This document shows, in pieces, positions 9,336-20,500 of a stretch of 64,000 nucleotides of DNA. The position numbers and the translations under genes are program-made. The DNA comes from Jaenimonas drosophilae (Eukaryota > Euglenozoa > Kinetoplastea > Trypanosomatida > Trypanosomatidae). Numbering within the stretch: the first letter of the stretch is position 1; each line of letters begins with the position of its first letter. The notes beneath the pieces were generated by a model that saw only the letters and a program-made list of their open reading frames with translations, did not search any database and was not told the origin of the DNA. Location of the stretch: contig JASAON010001642.1 in assembly GCA_030849065.1 (NCBI GenBank), positions 1-64,000 of the forward strand, written 5' to 3'.

Positions 9336-9507
9336 GCACCGAAGGGGAGAGTTTCCAAGCTGCTTATGGTTGTATACACAACGAACCTGAACCTAATTCT
9401 TACTCAGTGCTGCTTGTATATGTGGGTGAAACTCAGGACTATGTCCTCTATGCTTCTCTTCTCTATCTGAATTATATTGTGTTTCACCCTTTATATCTTC
9501 TATGTTT

Positions 9508-9533
9508 CACACACACACACACACACACACACA
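9508..9533. repeat. (CA)n microsatellite in the 5' flank of FARSB
   Basis: Thirteen CA units run directly into AAG. The AG at 9534-9535 is the best splice-acceptor candidate for the following gene, so the microsatellite takes the position normally held by the pyrimidine tract. Confidence 0.8.
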
Positions 9534-9561
9534 AGAAGATTACCACAGGAAGTTATCAACT

Positions 9562-11451
9562 ATGCCTACTCTGTCTGTCGCGAAGAATTTCATTCTGGGG
9601 CTGATTGGGAAGCCCCACTTCTCTGACAACGAGTTCGAGGAGTTGTGCCTCAAGTTTGGTGTGGAGCTTGATGACATCACCAGCGAAAAGGAGATGTACA
9701 TGCGCGAGCAGGGTGAGGCCGCTGCGACGGGTAAGCAGCTTTCCAGTGAAGTGATCTACAAGATTGATACCCCGGCTAACCGCTACGACCTACTCTCAGC
9801 GGAGGGAATGAGTGTGGCGCTCAACGTGTTTCAAGGGGCGATGGCACTTCCTGCGTACACCGTTCTCAATCGCGGCAAGCCACTGTATCGCATGGTTGTG
9901 GAGAAGAGCGTGAAGAAGGTGCGCGATTATGTCGTGTGTGCCGTTCTCCGCGATGTGAAGTTCAATGAGTGGAGCTATAACAGTTTTATCGACTTCCAGG
10001 ACAAGCTGCACTCCGGTCTTGCCCGTCGCCGTACCTTGGCCTCGGTGGGTACCCACGACCTGGACAAGATTGGCTCGAATGAGTTCCTCTATGCTGCACG
10101 ACCCAAGGAAACCATCCAGTTTGTTCCCCTTCGTCATACTAAGGTACTGGACTGCAGTGGGGATGGACTGGAGAAGTTCTACGCCGATGATCGCCACATC
10201 AACAAGTTCGTGCCTCTCATCAGTGGGCTCTCTAACTATCCAGTCATCATGGACGGCGCAGAGAAGCAGGTGCTATCCCTTCCACCAATCATCAACTCAA
10301 GCTTTTCTGCCATCTCCCCCAACACGAAGAACATCTTCATTGAGTGCACCGCGCCCGACCACTACCGCGCACGTGTGCTTGTCAACCAGCTTGTATGCGC
10401 CTTCTCCATGTACTGCGCCAAGCCCTTTACGGTTGAGGCGGTGCAGGTTGACTACGAGGAAGAAGCTCAAGATGGTACAAAGAGCATCATCACCCCCTTG
10501 TTGGAAACTCAGGAGCAGAGCATGAGCATCCAGCGACTCAACTCGATCATTGGTGTCAACATGAAGGACGGCCAGGAGTGTTCCACCCTCCTCAAGAAGA
10601 TGATGTACGACGTGGCCCGCATCGATGGGGATACGGTAGTGGTGAACGTGCCGGCGGTGCGCAGTGATGTATTGGGCCCCCCTGATGTGATGGAAGATGT
10701 TGCCATCTCTTACGGTTACGATAACATCAAGTACACGGAGTGCATCACACATGGTGCGGTGACACAGACTCCCTTGAGCAAGGTGAGCCACCTGATGCGC
10801 ATTGAAATGGCCAGTGCTGGCTACAATGAGTTGCTAACCTTTTCCATGTGCTCTCGAGAGGATGCTTTCGAGAGCCTCGACCGTCAGGACCGAGATGTTG
10901 CCGTGCATATCGCCAACCCCAAGACCATTGAATTTCAGGTCTGCCGCCCCTCGTTGCTGCCAGGCTTCTTGAAGACCCTCAACGCCAACAAGTCTCAAGC
11001 ACTTCCGTTGCGCTTCTTTGAGTGTGCGGACGTCGTCCTTATCGACAACACCGAGAATTTCCCGCCGATTCTCGAAGTTAAGGATGTTCTTCAGTACCCT
11101 AGCCCTGGCGCCCGCAACCAGCGTCGCCTGGCTGCGCTCCACTGCAGCAGCAACTCGAGCAGTTTCGAGAACATCCACGGTCTGACGGAGTACGCCATGA
11201 TGAAGCTAGGCATTCCTCGTCAGGGGGCGGAGCCTGAGGGCTACACTGGTGACTCATACTCACTTCAGGGTGGTTCCGATGGGGCGTTCTTTCCCGGCAG
11301 GGCGATGGACATCTTCCTCCACCGTCGTGGCGAGAAGGTTAAGATTGGTGGGCTGGGCGTTATCCATCCCAACACTCTGAAGGCCTATGATGTGCCTCAC
11401 CCATGCTCATACATGGAGGTGAACATCCAGTTTTTGTGTACGAATGAGTAA
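9562..11451 (+). CDS. FARSB: phenylalanyl-tRNA synthetase beta subunit (cytosolic type)
   Basis: This is the beta chain of the heterotetrameric enzyme that charges tRNA-Phe; it provides tRNA binding and B3/B4 editing functions. The protein of 629 residues matches the eukaryotic/archaeal form from its first residue: MPTLSVAKNFI, then DNEFEELCLKFGVELDDIT, and YKIDTPANRYDLL. The B3/B4 region (SVGTHDLDKIGSNEFLYAA, then YPVIMDGAEKQVLSLPPIIN) and the B5 region (VNVPAVRSDVLGPPDVMEDV, then AISYGYDNI) are clear, followed by the catalytic-like fold to the end. An in-frame ATG at 9502 would add 20 residues encoded by the (CA)n repeat. It is rejected because the family start and the splice acceptor both favour 9562. 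Length is close to that of human FARSB. Confidence 0.93.
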   Translation: MPTLSVAKNFILGLIGKPHFSDNEFEELCLKFGVELDDITSEKEMYMREQGEAAATGKQLSSEVIYKIDTPANRYDLLSAEGMSVALNVFQGAMALPAYTVLNRGKPLYRMVVEKSVKKVRDYVVCAVLRDVKFNEWSYNSFIDFQDKLHSGLARRRTLASVGTHDLDKIGSNEFLYAARPKETIQFVPLRHTKVLDCSGDGLEKFYADDRHINKFVPLISGLSNYPVIMDGAEKQVLSLPPIINSSFSAISPNTKNIFIECTAPDHYRARVLVNQLVCAFSMYCAKPFTVEAVQVDYEEEAQDGTKSIITPLLETQEQSMSIQRLNSIIGVNMKDGQECSTLLKKMMYDVARIDGDTVVVNVPAVRSDVLGPPDVMEDVAISYGYDNIKYTECITHGAVTQTPLSKVSHLMRIEMASAGYNELLTFSMCSREDAFESLDRQDRDVAVHIANPKTIEFQVCRPSLLPGFLKTLNANKSQALPLRFFECADVVLIDNTENFPPILEVKDVLQYPSPGARNQRRLAALHCSSNSSSFENIHGLTEYAMMKLGIPRQGAEPEGYTGDSYSLQGGSDGAFFPGRAMDIFLHRRGEKVKIGGLGVIHPNTLKAYDVPHPCSYMEVNIQFLCTNE

Positions 11452-12086
11452 TGAGCGGGCTACGGTCACGTCATTGACTCTTCATCTCCCCCTCACACAT
11501 ACAGACTTGCAAAGCTCAGGCGATTTGATGGTGCTATCAGTTGGATGATTGGTGGGAAACTGCACATGACAACCTACACCTGGACCCGTGGATGAAGAGC
11601 TTCTTGAACTGTCGGAATGGTATGTGGCATGAAATACCCACAGTTGTCCAAGCTATCACGGGACATTCACAATCACATGTCGTTCTATTCGTACGTTTTG
11701 ATCGACCGGTGCATAAGCCAGAAGCATGAAGAGAGGAGGGCCAACGAGTACCCGTTGCTGAGCTCTCGTCCTTCCCTCCGCTCTAAGAGTTGTTCATATA
11801 TATTTCTTTTTTAAAAGGATTACATCGCTCGTGAGTGCCCCTCTTCCAAGGAGCGTAGCCAGAGAGCACTTCGGAATGCTCAGACAGCTTCCTCTCAGTG
11901 GATTTAGTCTCTTCTGTGTATATCAGTGACTGAAGGCTTGCACCACATGACAACTTACTACTTCTTCTTTGTCAGCTACAGTGGCACGCACACATAGATT
12001 TTCTAGCGTTTTTTCCCCTTATATTGACTAGACACGAATCAGTTTCTTCGACGGAGTTCGTTTTTAGGATCACTGCCACCACAGTC
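11452..12086. other. intergenic region
   Basis: The spacer of 635 bases has only short frames (about 60 codons) without recognisable content. It contains an AT run (TATATATATTTCTTTTTT) near 11798. Pyrimidine tracts at about 12008-12020 and 12061-12065, followed by AG at 12030-12031 and 12066-12067, are the likely trans-splice signals of the next gene. Confidence 0.6.
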
Positions 12087-14204
12087 ATGAAAAGGCTTGT
12101 CACATTGCCGTACTCACCGGCATCGGGCATGGCACGGTCCCTTCTTGGTGTTCAGGGACGGAAGTGGAGTCGCTGTGGGCCTCGGCTTGGTTTTTGTATG
12201 GCCACTGCCAGCATTTCATCTTTGAATTCAATTTCCTTGTGTTCAACGCCACTATCGTCCAACCAACACCGCTGCGTGAGCACATCACAAGACGGTCCCA
12301 CGATCGAGTATCAAGCTCTAAACGCTAATCTTGAGAGTCTTTCTGCCGCAACCAAGCAAATGGATCTTCCTCTCACAGGCCACATTGTCACTGTGGACAC
12401 ACGGGGCGAGAACTCAGTTGGAAGTGATGTCGCACGCGAGAAAGTGCGCACGCTTGCATCTTCCCATAGTGCCTACCGCTCTGCTTATGGAACCACATAT
12501 TATTCAGGACACGATCCCGCACCGCTTTTAGTGATTCTTGTGAAAACGAATGATTCACGGGACGCTGCAGAATCTCGACAAAAAGAGTTTAACTCGTTTC
12601 TCATGTCCTCTGGTTTCTACAATGATGCGCGTGTTTGTGTGCTGGATAGATTCCAAAGCTCTCACGCACACTGCCATGTGGTCATCAATCCGGAGGTATC
12701 AAAGGCGGCAAGTCAGCCGAAAGATGTCCGAGGGGATGGCACAGGAGTAAAAGAGCGCGTGATGAAGGATGCAGCTCAAACAACACCCCAAGCGAAGATT
12801 CCTGCAGCGACTCAAGTGATCGACGCCACTCACGTCTCACAGGGTGAGAAGCTGGCAGTGAAGCCGGTGTCTCAGGAGCGTCGTGAAGAGTCGCCATCGA
12901 AGGCCGACGTGCAATCCACTTCCCCTGACATCTCAGCTCACGTTGCAGATGCAGCACCTCCGTCAATTGCAGCAAAAGAGGGACGCGACATGCCACCACA
13001 GGTGCGCACGACACCTTTAAAAATAGAACACCAGGTTGTCTCTTCTGAGAAAGCTCTTCAGGGGATGGTGGATATGATCAATGCCGAGTTTCTCAAGAAT
13101 GGCAAAAGAGTTACTGTCGGTAAGACGAAAGTTGCGAAGCAGAGCAAGTCACTTTCCCCTGCCAAGAACGCTTCCAAAACAAAGTTGGCAAAGGTGCCCA
13201 AGTCGATCTCTCCTGAGACTTCGCTTCAGAGGATGGCGGATAAGATCAATGCCGAGTTTGCCAAGAAAGCTGAGAAGAGCCGTACTGGCAAAGTGGCCCA
13301 ACATCACAGGCCTCGTTCTACTTCCAAGAAGAACGCCAAGAAGGCAAGTGAGGTCACGACAAAAGCGACGAAGCCGCCCAAGCGTCTCTCTCCCCAGGCG
13401 TCCCTTCAGGAGATGGCGGATAAGATCAATGCTGAATTCGCCAAGACAGCCAAGAAAGAAAATGTAGGCAAAAGGAAACTGATGAAGCAGCACAAGACAC
13501 GCTCGTCAGCCAAGAATTCCAAGAAGGCCACCGTAGGCAAGGGAAAATTGACGAAGCAGCACAAGCGTATTATTCATGAGGCTTCCCTTCAGGAGATGGC
13601 GGACAAGATCAATGCTGAATTTGCGAAGAAAGCCAAGAAAGGATTAATGGGGAAGACACAACAGATGAAGCCGCGTCAACCCATGAGTTCGGAGAAATCT
13701 TTGCAGATGATGGCAGATAAGATCAATGCTGAGTTTCTCTCTAAGCATCTCAACAGGACACTGTCGCTTCGTCAGCAGTCTAACCTCAAGGGTCTCGTTG
13801 CGTCCATGAGGAAGACCCTCAAGGGAAGAGAACTGCTAGATGAGAAGCGTTTTTACAAGGACGTTCGAATGTTCATTCTTGCCGCAATTAAGAAGCGCGA
13901 TTCGAGTATTCTAGATAGAGTTCCAAAGAGGAACAACAAGAGTTACGCGCGTGGAGGAGGCCGCGTAGGGAGGGAAAACGCTCCTTCAGAAAAGAAAAAT
14001 AGGACATCACGAATGAAGAAAGTGAAGGGTGGGTCGAAGAGCAGGCAAGCAGCCAAGCGTGCTACCCAACGTTCTGCAAAAGGTGCCAAGATTGTTCCTC
14101 GGGCCGGCGCGCATAAGCGAGCTGGTGGATTGGGAGTTGCTCTGAAGGAGGTGATGTCCTTTCTTCAACACTTCAAGAAGAACAAGGGCCGAAGGTCGAA
14201 GTGA
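12087..14204 (+). CDS. lysine-rich repeat protein with probable mitochondrial presequence
   Basis: I do not recognise a family. The first ATG gives 705 residues; frames extending upstream start only at TTG. The N-terminus (MKRLVTLPYSPASGMARSLL, then basic and Ser-rich to about residue 75) looks like a mitochondrial presequence. Residues of about 90-210 are the most globular part (for example PAPLLVILVKT, then FNSFLMSSGFYNDARVCVLD). The middle carries five copies of a 20-residue module close to SLQEMADKINAEFAKKAKK, separated by Lys/Ser-rich linkers. The C-terminus is strongly basic (RMKKVKGGSKSRQAAKRAT) and ends HFKKNKGRRSK. Together this resembles histone-H1-like or kinetoplast-associated DNA-packaging proteins. 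That is inference from composition only; another mitochondrial RNA- or DNA-binding role is equally possible. Confidence 0.6.
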   Translation: MKRLVTLPYSPASGMARSLLGVQGRKWSRCGPRLGFCMATASISSLNSISLCSTPLSSNQHRCVSTSQDGPTIEYQALNANLESLSAATKQMDLPLTGHIVTVDTRGENSVGSDVAREKVRTLASSHSAYRSAYGTTYYSGHDPAPLLVILVKTNDSRDAAESRQKEFNSFLMSSGFYNDARVCVLDRFQSSHAHCHVVINPEVSKAASQPKDVRGDGTGVKERVMKDAAQTTPQAKIPAATQVIDATHVSQGEKLAVKPVSQERREESPSKADVQSTSPDISAHVADAAPPSIAAKEGRDMPPQVRTTPLKIEHQVVSSEKALQGMVDMINAEFLKNGKRVTVGKTKVAKQSKSLSPAKNASKTKLAKVPKSISPETSLQRMADKINAEFAKKAEKSRTGKVAQHHRPRSTSKKNAKKASEVTTKATKPPKRLSPQASLQEMADKINAEFAKTAKKENVGKRKLMKQHKTRSSAKNSKKATVGKGKLTKQHKRIIHEASLQEMADKINAEFAKKAKKGLMGKTQQMKPRQPMSSEKSLQMMADKINAEFLSKHLNRTLSLRQQSNLKGLVASMRKTLKGRELLDEKRFYKDVRMFILAAIKKRDSSILDRVPKRNNKSYARGGGRVGRENAPSEKKNRTSRMKKVKGGSKSRQAAKRATQRSAKGAKIVPRAGAHKRAGGLGVALKEVMSFLQHFKKNKGRRSK
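13042..13752 (+). repeat. five dispersed copies of a 20-codon module (SLQEMADKINAEF)
   Basis: Copies begin near 13048, 13219, 13399, 13582 and 13700. Each encodes (A/S)LQ-x-M-(A/V)-D-(K/M)-INAEF followed by lysines. The nucleotide block GATAAGATCAATGC is shared, with small changes, by the last four copies. Confidence 0.85.
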
Positions 14205-15102
14205 GCAACTTGAAGAGCAAAGGGAATAGAACACCAAGGCCATGAGCTACTCATCGAACTAACCCCCTGTTGGGCGTTTAGCAAGTTTTTGCTGCAGCCT
14301 ACCTAGTTCGAACACGCTGTCAAGTCATCGGTTATCGGTTTCACAGTCACACGCACGGCATGCTTGCTGGGCTCAATGGCATCCACTCAGGTTGTGTTAA
14401 GAAGGACTCCACAACAACAATCGATAGATTTGGTCCTTCTCAAGTGTACCTCTATGACACCGTCCTACCTTTTTGTTTTGATCTCGGCGACTTGACACGG
14501 CACTCCTCCTATCGTGTCTGTCGTGGCGTGCTTAGAGGCTATATGTTACTGGCGGTCTTTGTGACGGCGCGCTTATTCCTGCCTCTGTGACGGAAGGTTA
14601 GAGCCCCACTTTGGCTGTGTGTTGGATGGGTAGCTCAGATCCATGACTCTGCTTGGTGTAAGTGAGGTGGCAGAAAGATGTCTTCGTTGACACCTCACCC
14701 AATTTCATTGAGCATGTGTTACTTCACGCTCTAACTCATGCCTCACACAAGAGTTCACTCATTTTTGAAACGAAGAGAGGGAAAAATCTTGAAACTTTGT
14801 ACTTTTGGTGCACAGCTCGTAATACACTTCTCCTCACACTTTTCTATTTCAATCGAAGGCATAGCGATCGTCCCCCTTGTTGTTAGTTGGGACTTCGTTA
14901 CTGCACCGCAGGAGGTAGCGCTGCTTGACCAGAGTATTCAGTGATTCTCATTTGGGATCTTATTCATGCAGTGACCCTCACAGCCTGAAGATCATTAGAT
15001 ACCCAGTTTTCCCTCGTATCGTTTTCCCACGCCGCGCACTTGCGCCAGCTACATCTGTGCGACGGCTCACTGAAAGGGGTTTGGACGGTGTGAGACGTTG
15101 TT
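14205..15102. other. long intergenic region
   Basis: This is an 898-base spacer. The only ATG-started frame of note (14360-14590, 76 codons) has no recognisable features and is not called. A pyrimidine-rich stretch at 15007-15030 with AG at 15047-15048 is the probable splice acceptor for the lipid kinase gene. A tRNA-like D-arm motif at about 14630 is not accompanied by a T-arm box. Confidence 0.55.
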
Positions 15103-17193
15103 ATGCCTGCCGTACTTCTCTGGATAATTGCGAATCCTACCAGTGGTCATGGCAGCGGTCGGTCACAGGTGGAAAAGCTCTGCCGCGCGATTCATTTGAG
15201 TACCTCTTTTAGTGCGTCTGCCTCCACAGATACTGCGAACAAGGAGCGCATTGAAGTGCATGCCCCCAAGGAGTGGAGCGCCACGCAGTTCAACAAGCTT
15301 CTTCGCTGGGATAGCGACGGATCGTCAGCTGCTACTAACGGTGCCAGCCCGCTGTTCGATGAGACCCTGTGGGCATCCCTTAGTGCACTCTTTGGTGTGA
15401 GCAAAGACGTGTGGGTCAATGCCTTCACCCCTGATGGTCTAAAGGACGACAGCGTCACTCAGCTATGCACTGCAGTGGTGCTGACAGAGACTTCCCAGGA
15501 TGGAATGCGGATTGCTCAGCTTGTGGGTTCAGCAGCACAGCGCAGCCGCTGCCACGGGCCCTACGGCGGTGCCACTTCGGGTGAGCGCTTGATTCACCTC
15601 GTGGCCACTGTTGGCGGTGACGGCACACTGAGTGAGGTCGTGAATGGCCTGAGCAATGGCGTCCTTGCGGCATGCGGGCAGAACTCTTGCCTCAACGAAA
15701 CTGGCACGTCCACCTTTTTTGGTATTCAGCGCGAGCGTGCACTCCTTCGTCACCTCCTCCCACCTCTCATCTACATACCTGGTGGTACCGGGGCAGACTT
15801 CGCCAAGCTCAACTTGTGCTGCCGCACTACCGATGAGTTCCTCACAGTTCTCTTCGGTGCAACCAGTCAGCTCGTTTCGGCTTCTTTCCAGACATCACCA
15901 AATTTTCCATCCTTCGCCACGTATGAAGTAGACATTGGACGTATTACCTTCCCCAAAACTGGCCGTTCTCACTTCTTCATTAACGAGTGTTCTATTGGCA
16001 TGTCATGTGACGTGATCGAACGCGGAGAAGCCTACAAGACTAATCCCATTCTTTCTGCTCTCGGTGGAACGGCCATTTTTGCGTCTGCCAGCTTCGTTTC
16101 TCTACTGCACATGCGGCCGCATCTCATCCGCATGGCTCGACTTCCTCCCCCACCTCAGCTACCCTCCGATCTTCTCCCACCCGCAACCACGCCAACAGAG
16201 CCGATGACAGACAACCGAGGGCCGTCCTTTCTAGTTGACGTGCAAACGCGTATTGCTGAAAATCTTCATCAGCCTCAGGTCGTAGATGCTTGGACCGCAC
16301 CCCCCGTGGGAGATGCTGGAGTGGCGCTTCAGCAAGACTTGAGTGCACTTATGGGAATCCGCCTCTCTGTGGAGCAGCAGAATCAGCGCTCAGGGCTAGA
16401 CCCCCACGAGTACTATCACTATTACCAGGATGCTTCGGAATTGCCCGTGTTCCACCCCAGTGCCGCAAGCGGTGCGACAGAGGCAGTGGAGGTGTCCCCA
16501 AGGACCGCTCGGCAACTCTACACTCAACCTTCTCGGGCAGCAGTAATGGGCAAGAGATCAGGGATTGTGGCCGAGGACGCAGCACCACGTGTGCTAAAGC
16601 CAGCTGAAGTGCGTGGGGCCCTCGACAGCTCCACAATTTGTCGCCAGGGTCATTCTGCCACGAGCCAATTGGTGGACTGGGCGTACTTCATGTCGTCTAC
16701 CGTTGCCTTTGGCAATGGGCGATGGTATGGTGGTGGCATGCACGTCACTCCACACGCTGATCCAACGGATGGTCTGGTGAGCTGCACCAACTGGGTAGCC
16801 ACCTTTCTCCCATTCGTCTTTGGCGCTACAGCGTTGTATAATGGTCGACATGTTCGCTGGCGGAATACATCAACATGGGATGGTGCGCGGTTTCTCGTTG
16901 ATGTTGGCCCTTCAGCGAAGCCGGGTGATAGCGGCAACCGAGAGCGGATGTTCATGGAGGCGGATGGAGAGCTTCTGGAAGAACTGCCTGCTGTGGTGGA
17001 AATGGGTGGCTCGATTGTGTTCTTGTCCCCTACCCAAGCACGTTTTGGTCAGCCTCTTCCAGGAACCGCACGAGCTACTACGCAGTTGGATAGATCCAGT
17101 CCAACAGAAGACGACAGCTCGCCATCCACTCGCCGTCGTTGGTGCGGCCGGCTATCTTCCCTGTTCTCCCGAGGAAGACGCCAACGCGAGTGA
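15103..17193 (+). CDS. lipid kinase with DAGK catalytic domain (sphingosine/diacylglycerol kinase family)
   Basis: Enzymes of this family transfer the ATP gamma-phosphate to the hydroxyl of a lipid such as diacylglycerol, sphingosine or ceramide. Motifs seen are IIANPTSGHGSGRS (8-21, first nucleotide-binding loop), VATVGGDGTLSEVVNGL (167-183, with the GGDGT signature at 171-175), and IYIPGGTGADFAKL (223-236), the equivalent of PLGTGNDF with A in place of N. FFINECSIGMSCDVIERGE (291-309) follows. A later block (TVAFGNGRWYGGGMHVTPHA) fits the conserved C-terminal lobe of sphingosine-kinase-like enzymes (G-R-Y-x-GGGM). The protein is 696 residues, long for a minimal lipid kinase, with variable insertions at about 330-510 and a polar C-terminus ending RGRRQRE. 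The precise lipid substrate cannot be assigned. Confidence 0.8.
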   Translation: MPAVLLWIIANPTSGHGSGRSQVEKLCRAIHLSTSFSASASTDTANKERIEVHAPKEWSATQFNKLLRWDSDGSSAATNGASPLFDETLWASLSALFGVSKDVWVNAFTPDGLKDDSVTQLCTAVVLTETSQDGMRIAQLVGSAAQRSRCHGPYGGATSGERLIHLVATVGGDGTLSEVVNGLSNGVLAACGQNSCLNETGTSTFFGIQRERALLRHLLPPLIYIPGGTGADFAKLNLCCRTTDEFLTVLFGATSQLVSASFQTSPNFPSFATYEVDIGRITFPKTGRSHFFINECSIGMSCDVIERGEAYKTNPILSALGGTAIFASASFVSLLHMRPHLIRMARLPPPPQLPSDLLPPATTPTEPMTDNRGPSFLVDVQTRIAENLHQPQVVDAWTAPPVGDAGVALQQDLSALMGIRLSVEQQNQRSGLDPHEYYHYYQDASELPVFHPSAASGATEAVEVSPRTARQLYTQPSRAAVMGKRSGIVAEDAAPRVLKPAEVRGALDSSTICRQGHSATSQLVDWAYFMSSTVAFGNGRWYGGGMHVTPHADPTDGLVSCTNWVATFLPFVFGATALYNGRHVRWRNTSTWDGARFLVDVGPSAKPGDSGNRERMFMEADGELLEELPAVVEMGGSIVFLSPTQARFGQPLPGTARATTQLDRSSPTEDDSSPSTRRRWCGRLSSLFSRGRRQRE

Positions 17194-17584
17194 TGCTTGC
17201 ATGGGGCCGGTATGCTCACTGTACAGGAAGCATACCGTAGCCTCCCCACTCTCAATACAAAGTCATGTTGTGCTGTTACGAAGTATGGTAATGTGTCTTC
17301 ACAGTATTCCCTCCTCATGATTATGCTCACACCCTTCCGACTGCGCACGGCTTCATTCCTACTCCTATATTTCATGTCTCTCGTAGTTATTCACCCAATC
17401 ACTGGGCTCAACACTAGTTAGATTGCTAGTCATTTCTACTTTTTTTTTTACTCTGTTACAGATTTTCACTACACTCACTCACTCTCTCACACACATTTAG
17501 ATCATCTCATCAATACATTTCCTGACGTGCCACGCTGTTGGCCGACTTGAAAGACCTACAACCAAGACAAGTAGTTGGACGAAT
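17194..17584. other. intergenic region with pyrimidine tract
   Basis: A spacer of 391 bases. A T9-containing tract and a CTCACTCACTCTCTC run lead to AG at 17460-17461 and 17499-17500, the probable trans-splice sites for the next gene, whose ATG is 85 bases further on. Confidence 0.6.
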
Positions 17585-20500
17585 ATGTTGTTCGTCGAGC
17601 CGGAGGTGGACTACTTTCGCATCCATTTGGATGGCATTTCTTTGCCACCTCTAGTTCTGGCAAATGAAGCAACTGCCGACGCTAGGGATGGCTTGGCACG
17701 CGCATCTGCGCCTCCCACCGATGCGGCTCCTTCACCCCCACCTACTACCGCGACGGATGATGGACTTGTGGGAGGAACTTCGATGGAGGAGCGTGTGGAT
17801 GCTGTGCATCGGGCACTACTCGCGTCCTATTACGACCGTGTTCCTTATGAAGACCGACGAACCTTAGAAAACGTCCACGTCCTTGTGATCACCCACTGCG
17901 CCCCACCCTCCATCACCGCCCAGCCACTAACGGTGGAGGAGATTGCCGAGCTCACCGCCCATCATCAATTTCTTCCGTCGGAACTTCGCTTCCGTACCTT
18001 CACCTCACACCTTCACTCCGCCCTGGACCCTTCCCCCTCACTTGACGAGGCTGAAAAAAAGCCAGAACAGCCCCAGCCTCTTGGCGAGCAACTCCCCCCT
18101 TCTCACAGTCCTCTCCCCGACACGGCACCAAAACCCGCCGATGAGAGCTGGAAGCATGAGATGGGCAGCCTCATCCCCAAGTACTATGACTCACTCTACT
18201 TGATGCTGCAGAATCTCACTGAGGCACAGCAGGAACGCTACTTGGAGTGTAGTAGTGGCAGGGGCGGTCATTCAGCTGCTCGTCCATCGCCCGATGGCGT
18301 GGCGCGGGCCTCTACGACATCTCCACTGGAAGTGCCACCCCGAGAGGTGACATTTCGGGTGGCGGAGGGTAGTTTCATTCATTACGTGCTAGCGCCAGAA
18401 GAGGATCCACACCTCCAAGAGGGCATGACAACCGTGGTTGGCGAGAGCCGCTCGATTCCGCTGGGTGAGGCAGCGAAGGAAGCCGAAAAGAAGGCAGAAA
18501 AACAACGCTCGAGAGAGGCTGCCCGCATGCTGTACTTCTCAGTCTATCAGATTCCGCTTCATCACTTCAGTTCTGAGGAGCAGACCTTCTACGCACAACA
18601 ACGAGAACGGCTGAGGGCTGCCCAGTTCCGAGCGCGCACTCTTCAAGCCGAATCCAACGTTGCAGGAAGCCCTGGCACCCCGAGCACATGGATGGGCGAA
18701 CCGATTCAGGAAGCCTTTTTGTCGGAACTTCCACAAGCCGACCGTGAGCGGCAGGAAGAAGCTCAGCGGCAGTTTTTCTACCGGTGCCATCAAATCTTAT
18801 CGAACCACGTTGTGATGCAGCTGGATGAGGAGAAGGTTGAGGCGGGGTCTGGCTCTTCACGTCCTTCCGCCACAGATGCGGCTCCAGCGCAAATTGCCGC
18901 GGTACCCCCTCCCCAAACCCAACCGGAAGCAGTAGCTGCTGCGGAAGGTCCCAAGCAGACAGACTCAGTAAAGCCTAAGCGTGGCCCCCCCGCGCGACTG
19001 CTTCAGCGATTGATGCAGAAGACGAAGCCTGCTGCCACAACTAATGAAGAGGAGAAGCCAACCACTCTGCCGACTCCTTCTGTGCCCGTCCCTGAAAGCA
19101 ACGCCGCTTCACCAGCTGCTGCCATTGGTAACGAGATGAAAACCAACTCAGATCAAACCCCTCCTGCCCCTCCTCAGCGTACAACCGTACGTCTTCCCTT
19201 CCCAGGCGTTCGCTGGTCCGGTGTGCGACGTTTGCTCTACTCCTTATCTCCCTGTGACTGCTATCACATGGTGATGAAGGACAACAACCCACTCTACTCC
19301 GCCGCATCTCACCAGTCGGCGTACGCACCTCAAACCATCTCCTTGTCGCTCATCTCAGATCTGACCCTACCAGAGACGCGATCGCGTGTGACGTCAACCC
19401 TTACACCTCGAGCAACCATGGGTGCGGCTGCAGGTGTAAACACCCCTGCGACCGTCTTTGCTCGCTGTAGTTGCCGCTCCACCCGTGTTTCATCCTTGCG
19501 GGCCACGCAGTTACGTCAGACTGCTTCATCAGAAGGCCAACCACCATCACGTCAATCTCCTGATCCCATTGCTGCCGGTGGAGTACCTCTCTGGTTCCGC
19601 ACAGAGGCAGACACCGGCAATGCTGCTCCGCCATTAGCCACTCAGCAACCATCCTGGGGCATAGATGGCCTTGTAGCGTCTCATCGCGCAACACGGCTTC
19701 CATCGCCTGAACGACCATCACTATCCAACCGGCACACAGCCGGTGCTGAATATGCGCCACCTGTGGTGTCTCCACAGACTTCCTGCGTTAGTCGCCGCGA
19801 AGGAACTTTGCAGGTGTCGGTGTCACTTTGCTGCAATGGTATCTCTGGCAATCCCCAACCAACGCCACGTAGTCTGTTGGAGAAGGGTGCTCGCCTGCCT
19901 GCCTTCTTGGGTGGCGGTGGGCCGACGGTGGTGCCGTCTGGCCGTGAGTGTGAAAGTCCTGAGGCCGTCAACCTCTTTCACGCCCTGGCGAAGTCCTCAT
20001 TGGCCCAGCACAAGCTCCGCGTTGGCAGCATCCGTCCAGTTGTATCGATGGCAGTCTTAGAGTACCGCCACGGTGGCGTTGTCGGAGACGATGGTGCTGA
20101 TGCCTCACCACTCAGCTTCCTTCGCCAGACAAGTGAAGAGAGTACGCGACACACCTGCCGTGCTCTGTTGGACCACACGTGGTTTGCTCTACCGGTCCAG
20201 CTTACTCCATCTTCGCAGGACTCGATTCAGTGGATGCCACTGGTGTTCGGATCCACTGAGTGTGCCAGCAATGCTGGTGACAGAACTGCCGTCCACGTCG
20301 GCTTTTTTTCTCGCCCGCAAGCCCCGACCCCCGATCAGCCCATTGACACAGGCGCAGTTTTGCCGACCAAAGGTGCGGTGCAAGCCTCCCTTCGACCAGT
20401 TGCTCCCCCACTACAGCAGCGCGAGACCAACACCCTGGACGCACAAATCAACACATCTGAGGGAGTGACGGCCACCAAACCTACCCCACCTGCGGCAACT

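Noticed and set aside
9502..9561. N-terminal extension of the FARSB frame from ATG 9502
   Set aside because: It translates the (CA)n microsatellite; the family start and the AG at 9534-9535 favour 9562.
14360..14590. 76-codon ATG-started frame in an intergenic region
   Set aside because: There is no clear splice signal close upstream, no family resemblance, and the length is expected by chance.
14620..14700. tRNA-like GGGTAGCTCAG D-arm motif
   Set aside because: No T-arm (GGTTCGA-type) box at the right distance and no acceptor stem could be formed.
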